Of a DNA stretch of 17,682 bases, positions 1 to 5,018 are shown one piece after another. The notes under the pieces are model-generated. The model searched no databases. It was not told the origin of the DNA and saw only the letters and a list, made by a program, of their open reading frames with translations. The translations under genes were made by a program, and so were the position numbers. The DNA lies in contig MNZT01000123.1 in NCBI GenBank assembly GCA_001873755.1, positions 1-17,682 on the forward strand. The letters are read 5' to 3'. This DNA is from Candidatus Wirthbacteria bacterium CG2_30_54_11. GTDB lineage: Bacteria; Patescibacteriota; CG2-30-54-11. Within the stretch, counting starts at the first letter, position 1, and each line of letters starts with the position of its first letter.

Positions 1-76
1 TGTTTGAGATCCCTTTCCCATGCCACTCTCCGATAAGTTTACGCTCCGTGTCAGTTAACTTTCCCTTCTGCTTCAT
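1..76 (-). CDS. IS30-family transposase, N-terminal fragment cut by window edge
   Basis: Only the first 25 codons are present; the gene runs off the left edge. The peptide starts MKQKGKLTDTERKLIGEWH and continues GKGISN. This resembles the opening helix-turn-helix segment of IS30-family DDE transposases, where a 'LT..ER..I..w...G.S..eIA' pattern is typical. The ATG is at 76-74 and a GGAGG ribosome binding site lies at 88-84, eight to nine bases upstream, which fixes the start. The gene is transcribed away from the neighbouring oxidoreductase-like gene. No catalytic DDE residues can be seen because they lie outside the window. The element's right end should fall between about 110 and 180; a GTTGCAATC stretch at 132-140 is a candidate terminal repeat but could not be paired with the missing left end. 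The family call is by resemblance of a short stretch only. Confidence 0.6.
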   Translation of the reverse strand, partial: MKQKGKLTDTERKLIGEWHGKGISN

Positions 77-109
77 GATGAGTCCTCCGTTTACTGAGGT
101 ACTCATCAT
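75..109 (-). promoter_or_regulatory. RBS/start-codon-sequestering hairpin of the transposase
   Basis: Read on the minus strand, AUGAUGAGU (109-101) is the exact complement of ACUCAUCAU (83-75). After one bulged A (100), CCUC (99-96) pairs with GAGG (87-84). The loop is about eight bases. The stem swallows nearly the whole GGAGG ribosome binding site (88-84) and the first two bases of the AUG (76-74). Such a fold in the mRNA would block initiation. Insertion sequences such as IS10 and IS200 are known to limit transposase translation by 5' structures of this general kind. Confidence 0.6.
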
Positions 110-180
110 CCTACACTTTTCCCTCTAGGGGGTTGCAATCGTTTCTGGAACTAGGGGCGGTGGTCTGGGGCAGGATCTGG

Positions 181-189
181 TGGTATACT
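181..189 (+). promoter_or_regulatory. Extended -10 promoter element upstream of the Ldh_2-like gene
   Basis: TGGTATACT at 181-189 matches an extended -10 (TGnTATAAT-type). No good -35 hexamer lies 16-18 bases upstream, which is tolerated for extended -10 promoters. Transcription would begin near 196, giving a leader of only about 15 nt before the ATG at 211. Confidence 0.5.
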
Positions 190-210
190 GAATCACTATT
201 TTCTTTCACC

Positions 211-1716
211 ATGAGTGCCAGTCTTTCTGCTAATAAGAGGTTTCGATTGGATACCCTTGCTGAAGAGCCATTATCGTTGGAAGTCGGAATCGAAGAACTG
301 GGAAATGTTTCTGTTCGTGCGCTCATGAGCCTGGGTCTGAGTATTACTGAAGCCGAGGTCACGGCCCGCAGTCTGCTGTTCGGCCAGTCGTGGCAGAGTA
401 CCAGTGGTTATAATGACAAAGGGGAACCTGTTGAATTGGGTCTGGCTACGCACGGACTGGTGAGGATCGTCCAGTACATCCGGGGGCTTGTCGAAAGACA
501 GATGCTGCATCCGGGCACAGAGCCGGTTCTCGTCGCCCAATCGGAGGCCATGGCGGTACTGGATGGCGAGGAGGGCAATGGCTACTACGGTGCACGGGTG
601 GCTTTTGAGCTCGCCATGGCAGAAGCGAGGGCGAATGGCAGCTCAACGGTTTACCTGCGTAATATGGAGCCGGCCGGGAATTGTCTGGCTGAATTTGCTC
701 TGCAGGCAGCAGAGGCAGGGTTTGTCTGTCGGGTCGTTGCGGCACCGTCTTTTGCCGTAGCTCATCCGGAAGATGTGACCGCAACAAAGACGATCGGGAC
801 CACAGCCATCTGCTATGGCTGTCCGTCAGAGGGAGAGCCTATGATCCTAGATTATACCTCAGCCGCGATCACCTTTGGTGAGGTATTACGAAGACGGCAG
901 ACTGGACAGCCACTGCCGGAGCATTCATGCAGGACAAAAGAGGGAATATGGACAACGATAGCCGAGGAACTTTTTGACGGAGAGGCATTTACCGGACGAA
1001 TCGTGGCTGCGAGCATCCCTGACTGGGCGCAGGCTGCGATGGTACGGATGCACACCCTCGTTGCAGGCGAAGGAACGAATAAGTGCAATTTCAGTGTGGA
1101 GATCATAGACCCTGCCAGTCTGGGAGACCTGGAAGTCTACAGGCGGAGGGTCACTGAGTGGATGAACCTCATAGTCGGATTGAATCATGATCAGGTGAGG
1201 ACGCCGGGGAATCATAGCCTGGCCCGCTATCAGGCAAATATTGATAGAGGTTCGGTGCCCGTGAACCTTGTTCTTTGGGACCAGTTGCAGCAACTGGCAG
1301 CAGGTGATATCCCTGCTGAGCTGCCAACCACGAGGACTCCAACCGAGCTCGTGCAGGAGATGAAATATTACCTGGCAACTAGACGAGGAACCATCGAAAC
1401 AACACCCTTAAGCAGGCTAAAGAGAATGATCGACCACAATAGATTTGACACGGGAGAGATCAGGCTTTTGAGGCGAAGGATCCACGGAGATCAATTGAAG
1501 GATTATGAGATCGTCCGCATCCCTCAATCTATCCTGATCGAATATCTGAGGTCAAAAGGGTATTCGTCGATCAGGGTGGAGATTGGTGATAGACAGGATG
1601 CCGGTGTTCATCTGGACTGTGTGATAGCCGAAGGCGATATCTTTGATCAGGATGGTCGCAGACAGCACAAGGTCATCCGGGTGTATTCGTATCCTGTTGA
1701 GCATAGCCAGAGATAG
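211..1716 (+). CDS. Divergent Ldh_2-family (malate/L-lactate dehydrogenase fold) protein with C-terminal extension
   Basis: 501 residues from the ATG at 211. The first ~370 residues follow the Ldh_2 (YlbC/ureidoglycolate dehydrogenase) plan: 'ATHGLVRIVQYI' (79-90) corresponds to the family's SHGL..R...Y motif; 'GEEGNGYYGARVAFELAMAEA' follows at about 119-139; 'GTTAICYGCPSEGEPMILD' (196-214) corresponds to GTNPia.g.P....p.vlD; then a 'DPASLGDLE' segment and a PG...W..L tail. Two catalytic or cofactor landmarks are altered: the NSxHFG segment with the active-site His reads NMEPAGN (141-147), and the family's G..KGyGLal loop is replaced by a segment around SIPDWAQAAM (268-277). Residues ~371-501 form an extension that I do not recognise; typical family members are 330-360 residues. 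A TTG at 133 is in frame but upstream of the putative promoter. No Shine-Dalgarno is visible. NAD(P)-dependent oxidoreductase ancestry is likely; present activity is uncertain. Confidence 0.7.
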   Translation: MSASLSANKRFRLDTLAEEPLSLEVGIEELGNVSVRALMSLGLSITEAEVTARSLLFGQSWQSTSGYNDKGEPVELGLATHGLVRIVQYIRGLVERQMLHPGTEPVLVAQSEAMAVLDGEEGNGYYGARVAFELAMAEARANGSSTVYLRNMEPAGNCLAEFALQAAEAGFVCRVVAAPSFAVAHPEDVTATKTIGTTAICYGCPSEGEPMILDYTSAAITFGEVLRRRQTGQPLPEHSCRTKEGIWTTIAEELFDGEAFTGRIVAASIPDWAQAAMVRMHTLVAGEGTNKCNFSVEIIDPASLGDLEVYRRRVTEWMNLIVGLNHDQVRTPGNHSLARYQANIDRGSVPVNLVLWDQLQQLAAGDIPAELPTTRTPTELVQEMKYYLATRRGTIETTPLSRLKRMIDHNRFDTGEIRLLRRRIHGDQLKDYEIVRIPQSILIEYLRSKGYSSIRVEIGDRQDAGVHLDCVIAEGDIFDQDGRRQHKVIRVYSYPVEHSQR

Positions 1717-1723
1717 CACCCCT

Positions 1724-1741
1724 CATGGTTCATGATCCATG
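1724..1741. promoter_or_regulatory. Near-perfect 18-bp palindrome, possible operator
   Basis: The stretch CATGGTTCATGATCCATG pairs with itself in eight of nine positions around a central TCATGA. It lies between the stop at 1716 and the extended -10 at 1740-1748, covering where the -35 and spacer would be. It has no T-tract, so it is not a terminator. A repressor-binding role for the downstream gene is inference. Confidence 0.3.
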
Positions 1742-1748
1742 GTACAAT
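1740..1748 (+). promoter_or_regulatory. Extended -10 promoter element for the lysozyme-fold gene
   Basis: TGGTACAAT at 1740-1748 matches an extended -10. No convincing -35 lies 17 bases upstream. The predicted start of transcription near 1755 leaves a leader of about 25 nt before the ATG at 1780. Confidence 0.5.
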
Positions 1749-1779
1749 AGAGGGATCAATAAAATAAAAACCAAGATCA

Positions 1780-3096
1780 ATGAAGAACGGGGTGGTATAT
1801 CCTGCCCGCAGTATGGACGGGATTATTGTGCACACGGACAGTCAGGTGTTTGGCCGCCAGGGAACCGGTCTGGATATCAGTTCGGTCCACCACGGTCCAG
1901 GCAGTCTGCTTGATCTGCGGCAGTCCGCCCACATTATCGACCTGCGGCTGCAAAGGAGAGGAGACAGACGAGCTGATCCGTCAGTTGAAGCAGCATCACC
2001 TGTTCTGGAAGAACTGTATGTCTCCTCGCAACAGGGTTCGTGCAGCTCTCTGTCGGCGCAATTAAGCTCATATTTCACGACCATGTGGCAGAGGATGCAG
2101 CTGCTCCCTGCTCCGCACTGGTCCCCGGCAGCTGCTGTAGTACTGCTTATCCTGAACGTTATTTCGTTTACTCTGCATCCTGTCCCTGCCGGGCCTCTGA
2201 GAGAGGAAGCCCTGGCATCGGTCACGGAGAGCGGCACTGTCATCCAGTCAGAAGAGATTTCGACGCCTGCCCTGGAGTCCTGGATCAGCGACCGTCAGGA
2301 GCAGGTCGGCGAGGTCATGACCGAATTGGCCGCCAGGGAGAAGAGTCTGGAGCTCGGAAGTTCATTCAGTTCATTCAGCCGGTACCCTGTCGATCCTGAC
2401 GAGAGCCAGCAGAATACACAGGGTTTACCTGCCACTCTGGTTATTTATGAAAAATACCGTCCTCCGGTAGACTGGCTGGACACGGTGGAAGCCCGTCCGC
2501 TCTCGGAGATCTATGCCGACAGTGCGGAGCCCTGGCTCGATGAAAAGGGCAGGACCATGAAGATCGACCGGGGTTTTGAGATCATGAAGATCCCACGGCG
2601 CATGGCTCCCATGTATGAGTACACCGAGCATGCCTTTGGTGTATCGCGCTATGTCCTCATGGCGGTAGCCACGATCGAATCCCATCAGGGAATTTCCATG
2701 GTTTCGTCCACGAACTGTCAGGGCTGGGGGAATTTCTGCCCCGGTACCGTGAGATTATTCGAACGAAAAGATCTGCTGCCGGAAGGGTTTTCACCATACG
2801 ATGATTTCGATGGGATAGCCGGCATTGCGGTCCATCTGAGAGTGTCTTCTCTCGGGCTGACCGGATACCGCCAGCTGAGCGCAGAACTTGCGAACGATCC
2901 TGAAGCGACCTGGCCTTCGTTCTGGGAGGGAGAGACGCCCGAGTATTCTTTGTTTGAAAAACATTCCTGGAAATACCCCATCATTCCTGCCACCTGGGGG
3001 TACAATCGCAGTTCGTATTACGGCTGGTCAGTCGCGCAACTGGCTCACTTTTATCAGATCCACGATGTGATGGTGGAAGGACAGAATGCGATGTAG
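1780..3096 (+). CDS. Membrane-anchored lysozyme-fold protein (glucosaminidase/transglycosylase-like)
   Basis: 438 residues. A single hydrophobic segment lies at about 116-132 (SPAAAVVLLILNVISF), so the ~300-residue C-terminal part should be outside the membrane. There 'VLMAVATIESHQG' (283-295) has the shape of a lysozyme-superfamily catalytic helix, with E290 the likely acid. It is followed by 'NCQGWGNFCPGTVRLF' (302-317) and 'YDDFDGIAGIAVHLR' (340-354). This order resembles GH73 glucosaminidases and, more loosely, GH23 lytic transglycosylases. Peptidoglycan cleavage is therefore the probable role. The first ~115 residues are unrecognised and would be cytoplasmic. An alternative start at the ATG at 2083 would give a shorter protein with an ordinary signal anchor. 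I kept 1780 because the extended -10 promoter is only 32 nt upstream. No Shine-Dalgarno is visible at either start. Confidence 0.6.
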   Translation: MKNGVVYPARSMDGIIVHTDSQVFGRQGTGLDISSVHHGPGSLLDLRQSAHIIDLRLQRRGDRRADPSVEAASPVLEELYVSSQQGSCSSLSAQLSSYFTTMWQRMQLLPAPHWSPAAAVVLLILNVISFTLHPVPAGPLREEALASVTESGTVIQSEEISTPALESWISDRQEQVGEVMTELAAREKSLELGSSFSSFSRYPVDPDESQQNTQGLPATLVIYEKYRPPVDWLDTVEARPLSEIYADSAEPWLDEKGRTMKIDRGFEIMKIPRRMAPMYEYTEHAFGVSRYVLMAVATIESHQGISMVSSTNCQGWGNFCPGTVRLFERKDLLPEGFSPYDDFDGIAGIAVHLRVSSLGLTGYRQLSAELANDPEATWPSFWEGETPEYSLFEKHSWKYPIIPATWGYNRSSYYGWSVAQLAHFYQIHDVMVEGQNAM

Positions 3097-3127
3097 GAGG
3101 GAGGAAGTACGAAGCACCTGCAGACAC

Positions 3128-3161
3128 AAAAAAAGCCCTTCGGATCACCGATGGGCTTACT
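3128..3161 (-). terminator. Intrinsic terminator of the tRNA cluster
   Basis: AAGCCC (3133-3138) pairs with GGGCTT (3153-3158), and TCGG (3140-3143) pairs with CCGA (3148-3151) around an ATCA loop, with one T/T mismatch. On the minus strand the stem is followed by seven Ts (3134-3128). It lies about ten bases past the CCA of tRNA-Gly. It may also slow transcription from the plus-strand gene ending at 3096, but the plus-strand T-tract is interrupted. Confidence 0.85.
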
Positions 3162-3169
3162 TTTAGAGA

Positions 3170-3245
<76 letters not shown>

Positions 3246-3292
3246 CTACGCCCTCGCTGATGCAGCTTCGGGCTTCGGCGGGCAGGCCCAAG
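3246..3292. repeat. Imperfect palindrome in the 5' leader of tRNA-Gly
   Basis: The segment begins CTACGCCCTCGC and ends in GGCTTCGGCGGGCAGGCC, so GCCC- and GC-rich arms face each other imperfectly. The opening CTACGCCCTC is also found just before tRNA-Val (3702-3711), so the same ten bases abut, or nearly abut, the 5' ends of two tRNAs. This type of TTCGG/GGGC palindrome resembles dispersed intergenic repeats of CPR genomes; that resemblance is from memory. Confidence 0.45.
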
Positions 3293-3353
3293 TACTGCAG
3301 AAAAAGAGGATACATGGCATCGTTCTTGAAATGAAAAGGTGCGAGCACAGTAT

Positions 3354-3373
3354 CGATGACCCTTGGGTCATCG
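3354..3373. repeat. Perfect 9-bp hairpin between tRNA-Gly and tRNA-Phe
   Basis: CGATGACCC (3354-3362) and GGGTCATCG (3365-3373) are exact complements separated by TT. There is no T-tract on either side. It differs in arm sequence from the GTCRYTC palindromes attached to the tRNA ends. Confidence 0.6.
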
Positions 3374-3392
3374 TCAAGATCTCTGCGGCTTG

Positions 3393-3431
3393 CCATCCGT
3401 AGCCCTGAGGCTTCCGAAGGGCGAAGGATGG
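3393..3431. repeat. Two-part inverted repeat downstream of the tRNA-Phe palindrome
   Basis: CCATCC (3393-3398) pairs with GGATGG (3426-3431) and, inside it, GCCCT (3402-3406) pairs with AGGGC (3418-3422), with a CTTCCGA-type loop. On the minus strand it begins CCATCC two bases after the preceding palindrome, giving a CACCA-like junction similar to that at the tRNA end. Confidence 0.5.
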
Positions 3432-3433
3432 TG

Positions 3434-3457
3434 CCCTGTCGCTCGCGAGCGACAGGG
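3434..3457. repeat. 24-bp perfect palindrome attached to the tRNA-Phe CCA end
   Basis: CCCTGTCGCTCG (3434-3445) is followed at once by its exact complement CGAGCGACAGGG (3446-3457). The next base, 3458, is the last base of the tRNA-Phe CCA, so the palindrome touches the tRNA. It carries the GTCGCTC/GAGCGAC core shared with three other tRNA-linked palindromes. Confidence 0.85.
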
Positions 3458-3533
3458 TGGTGCCGAGACCCGGAATTGAACCGGGGACGCCAGGATTTTC
3501 AGTCCTGCGCTCTACCAACTGAGCTATCTCGGC
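3458..3533 (-). tRNA. tRNA-Phe (anticodon GAA)
   Basis: On the minus strand the acceptor arm is GCCGAGA/TCTCGGC, the D-arm is AGCTCAGTTGGTAGAGC, the anticodon stem CAGGA/TCCTG encloses CTGAAAA (anticodon GAA), and the T-loop is TTCAATT. The discriminator is A and CCA is encoded (3460-3458). It is fourth in the transcribed order. Confidence 0.97.
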
Positions 3534-3540
3534 GTACACA

Positions 3541-3564
3541 AGCTTTGAGCGATAAGCTATGAGC
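3541..3564. repeat. Short tandem repeat AGCTWTGAGC
   Basis: AGCTTTGAGC (3541-3550) and AGCTATGAGC (3555-3564) differ at one base and are separated by GATA. A related GATAAGCTA occurs at the right end of the window (17647-17655). No function is evident. Confidence 0.35.
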
Positions 3565-3601
3565 TTCGGAATGGATAAGTCAACCTAAAAAAATGGCTGC
3601 G

Positions 3602-3625
3602 CCACGTCGCTCGAGAGCGACATGG
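3602..3625. repeat. Palindrome fused to the tRNA-Val CCA end
   Basis: CCACGTCGCTC (3602-3612) and GAGCGACATGG (3615-3625) pair in ten of eleven positions around GA; the remaining pair is a G.U wobble in the minus-strand RNA. Bases 3623-3625 are the tRNA's own CCA, so the CCA forms the outermost three pairs of the stem. Past the stem on the minus strand comes GCAGCCA and a run of seven Ts (3593-3587), so it could act as a weak terminator. Confidence 0.8.
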
Positions 3626-3699
3626 TGGGCTGTGAGGGGCTCGAACCCGCGACCTCCTGCGTGTAAAGCAGGCGCTCTAACCAACTGAGCTAACAGCCC
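3623..3699 (-). tRNA. tRNA-Val (anticodon UAC)
   Basis: On the minus strand the acceptor arm is GGGCTGT/ACAGCCC with one G.U/wobble-type position, the D-arm is AGCTCAGTTGGTTAGAGC, the anticodon stem CCTGC/GCAGG encloses TTTACAC (anticodon TAC), and the T-loop is TTCGAGC. The discriminator is A and CCA is encoded (3625-3623). It is third in the transcribed order. Confidence 0.97.
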
Positions 3700-3701
3700 T
3701 C

Positions 3702-3746
3702 CTACGCCCTCCTGCGTCAAATGCACTACGGAGGGCTACGGAGGGC
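3702..3746. repeat. GCCCTCC/GGAGGGC inverted repeat in the 5' leader of tRNA-Val
   Basis: GCCCTCC (3705-3711) can pair with either of two tandem copies of GGAGGGC (3730-3736 and 3740-3746), each preceded by TAC. The structure ends two to five bases from the tRNA-Val 5' end. Its outer arm CTACGCCCTC recurs at the 5' end of tRNA-Gly. Confidence 0.6.
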
Positions 3747-3772
3747 AGACCCCAGGATATTCAAGTGGCTGA

Positions 3773-3798
3773 GCCATGTCATTCTCGAATGACTTGGC
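3773..3798. repeat. Second palindrome downstream of tRNA-Leu(GAG), GTCATTC type
   Basis: GCCA (3773-3776) pairs with TGGC (3795-3798) and GTCATTC (3778-3784) pairs with GAATGAC (3787-3793), with a T/T mismatch between the two blocks and a TC loop. It lies four bases from the palindrome attached to the tRNA. The closest relative is 4027-4052, where the outer block is GCCC/GGGC instead, a paired change. Confidence 0.75.
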
Positions 3799-3802
3799 GG
3801 TG

Positions 3803-3826
3803 CCCTGTCGCTCGAGAGCGACGTGG
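3803..3826. repeat. Palindrome overlapping the tRNA-Leu(GAG) CCA end, GTCGCTC type
   Basis: GTCGCTC (3807-3813) and GAGCGAC (3816-3822) pair exactly around GA. The outer CC (3803-3804) pairs with GG (3825-3826), which encodes part of the tRNA's CCA, but the intervening positions pair poorly. It is the weakest of the four tRNA-attached copies. Confidence 0.7.
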
Positions 3827-3910
3827 TGCCGAGGAGAGGACTTGAACCTCCACGAGATTGCTCCCGCAAGCCCCTCAAGCTTGTGCGTCTACCAATTCCG
3901 CCACCTCGGC
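3824..3910 (-). tRNA. tRNA-Leu (anticodon GAG)
   Basis: An 87-nt class II tRNA on the minus strand. The acceptor arm is GCCGAGG with its matching 3' strand, the D-arm contains GGCGGAATTGGTAGACGC, the anticodon stem CAAGC/GCTTG encloses TTGAGGG (anticodon GAG), there is a long variable arm of the CGGGAG...CTCG type, and the T-loop is TTCAAGT. The discriminator is A and CCA is encoded (3826-3824). It is second in the transcribed order. Confidence 0.96.
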
Positions 3911-3930
3911 AGGTGTTTTTGTCTGTGGTC

Positions 3931-3958
3931 CTTTTCCATGAGGGTATCTGCGGAAAAG
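3931..3958. repeat. 7-bp inverted repeat in the leader between the two tRNA-Leu genes
   Basis: CTTTTCC (3931-3937) and GGAAAAG (3952-3958) are exact complements around a 14-base loop. The 167-bp spacer 3911-4077 otherwise holds only the two palindromes listed at its right end, and I see no gene in it. Confidence 0.35.
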
Positions 3959-4026
3959 AACATTTGCCTGTTAATGTGCCCGTATACTTGAACTCTGAAT
4001 AGTGAGCCCCCGAAAATCAGTGGCTT

Positions 4027-4052
4027 GCCCTGTCATTCTCGAATGACTGGGC
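4027..4052. repeat. Second palindrome downstream of tRNA-Leu(CAG), GTCATTC type
   Basis: GCCC (4027-4030) pairs with GGGC (4049-4052), GTCATTC (4032-4038) pairs with GAATGAC (4041-4047), and the loop is TC. It has the same T/T mismatch at the same place as the copy at 3773-3798. It lies four bases from the tRNA-attached palindrome, exactly as in the Leu(GAG) case. Confidence 0.8.
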
Positions 4053-4056
4053 TGAG

Positions 4057-4080
4057 CCATGTCGCTCGAGAGCGACATGG
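4057..4080. repeat. Palindrome fused to the tRNA-Leu(CAG) CCA end, GTCGCTC type
   Basis: CCATGTCGCTC (4057-4067) and GAGCGACATGG (4070-4080) are exact complements over eleven pairs around GA. Bases 4078-4080 are the complement of the tRNA's CCA, so in the precursor RNA the CCA would be fully base-paired with a downstream UGG. Confidence 0.88.
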
Positions 4081-4164
4081 TGCCGAGGAGAGGAGTTGAA
4101 CCTCCACACCCTTGCGAGTACAGCGCCCTGAACGCTGCGTGTCTACCAATTTCACCACCTCGGC
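4078..4164 (-). tRNA. tRNA-Leu (anticodon CAG)
   Basis: An 87-nt class II tRNA on the minus strand. The acceptor arm is GCCGAGG-type and nearly identical to the other tRNA-Leu, the anticodon stem CAGCG/CGCTG encloses TTCAGGG (anticodon CAG), there is a long variable arm, and the T-loop is TTCAACT. The discriminator is A and CCA is encoded (4080-4078). It is first in the transcribed order and starts only 33 bp after the yebC-family stop codon, so it is probably read from the same promoter. Confidence 0.96.
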
Positions 4165-4197
4165 CAACGAGATACAATTAAAACAGAAGTGTCGGGA

Positions 4198-4953
4198 TTA
4201 TTCAAGCGATTCTGCAATATCGTCCGGGATCTCAATGTTGGAGAAAACAGCTTCCACGTCTTCATCGTCTTCCAGATGCTCGATGAGGTGCAGTACCGTG
4301 CTGGCCGCACCGGCGTCATTGACGGTCGTGAGATTTTTCGGGATCTTGGTCATCTCGGCTTCGTTGAAAGATATTTTGGCCTGTTCGAGGGCTGATTTGA
4401 CCGTATAAAAATTTTCAGCTGCCGTGAACAACTCAAGTCCGTCATCGTGATCTTTGATGTCTTCGATGGCATATTCCATGAGGCTCAGGGTCATCTCTTC
4501 CTGTTTTGCCGGCGCACAAGGGACAAAGAAACGTCCTTTGATCTCGAACATCCACCCGACGCAGCCCGTCTCACCCAGGTTGCCGCCGTACTTGGCGAAC
4601 ATGTGCCGGACTTCGGCGGCTGTACGGTTGCGGTTGTCAGTCACCGCATCGACGATGATAGCCACACCCGATGGACCATACCCTTCGTAGGTGATCGATT
4701 CAACCTGAACGCCGTCATCATCCTTGCCGCTTGCCTTTTTGATCGCATTTTGGATATTGGAACTTGGCATACTGAATTTCCGCGCTTTTTCGACCGCGAG
4801 ACTGAGTTTGAAATTGGCCGCCGGGTCAGGGCCGCCGCCAGTCTTGACCGCGACCGTGATGAGTTTGATCAGTTTGGTGAAGGATGCACCTCTGGCATTG
4901 TCTTTCAGCCCTTTTTTGCGCTGGATTTTGGACCACTTATTGTGTCCGGACAT
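4198..4953 (-). CDS. yebC: YebC/PmpR-family DNA-binding or translation-associated protein
   Basis: 251 residues, the usual family length. It opens with the near-invariant MSGHNKWSKIQ.KK signature and continues KDNARGASFTKLIKLI (17-32) and 'GGPDPAANFKLSLAVEKARK' (40-59), followed by the 'IT.YEGYGPSGVAIIVDAVTDNRNRT' block (about 87-111), all hallmarks of the family. Members have been described both as transcriptional regulators and, more recently, as factors helping ribosomes through proline-rich stretches; the sequence alone does not choose. The C-terminal tail is acidic (EHLEDDEDVEAVF). A consensus-like promoter lies 37-65 bp upstream. The five tRNAs follow 33 bp downstream with no terminator between, so cotranscription is likely. 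No Shine-Dalgarno is visible before the ATG. Confidence 0.95.
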   Translation of the reverse strand: MSGHNKWSKIQRKKGLKDNARGASFTKLIKLITVAVKTGGGPDPAANFKLSLAVEKARKFSMPSSNIQNAIKKASGKDDDGVQVESITYEGYGPSGVAIIVDAVTDNRNRTAAEVRHMFAKYGGNLGETGCVGWMFEIKGRFFVPCAPAKQEEMTLSLMEYAIEDIKDHDDGLELFTAAENFYTVKSALEQAKISFNEAEMTKIPKNLTTVNDAGAASTVLHLIEHLEDDEDVEAVFSNIEIPDDIAESLE

Positions 4954-4989
4954 AGGGGCTACCGGTAAAAAAAGTTAGACAACAGGCGC

Positions 4990-5018
4990 ATTGTATCAAA
5001 GCGTCCGTCCGCTGCCAA
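4990..5018 (-). promoter_or_regulatory. Promoter of yebC (and probably the tRNA cluster)
   Basis: On the minus strand TTGGCA (5018-5013, five of six to TTGACA) is separated by 17 bp from TACAAT (4995-4990), which is preceded by TGA (4998-4996) to give an extended -10. This is among the best promoters in the window. Transcription should start near 4983, about 30 nt before the ATG. Confidence 0.75.

Noticed and set aside
133..210. TTG start at 133 for the Ldh_2-like gene
   Set aside because: It lies upstream of the extended -10 at 181-189 and probably inside the insertion-sequence end; the added residues have no family similarity.
3602..3625. Palindrome after tRNA-Val as an ordinary terminator
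   Set aside because: The T-run begins nine or more bases past the stem rather than directly after it, and the same palindrome at the other tRNAs has no T-run.
3434..4080. CRISPR-like array in the tRNA region
   Set aside because: There are only a few repeats, they are palindromic throughout, spacing follows tRNA genes, and no uniform spacers or cas genes are seen.
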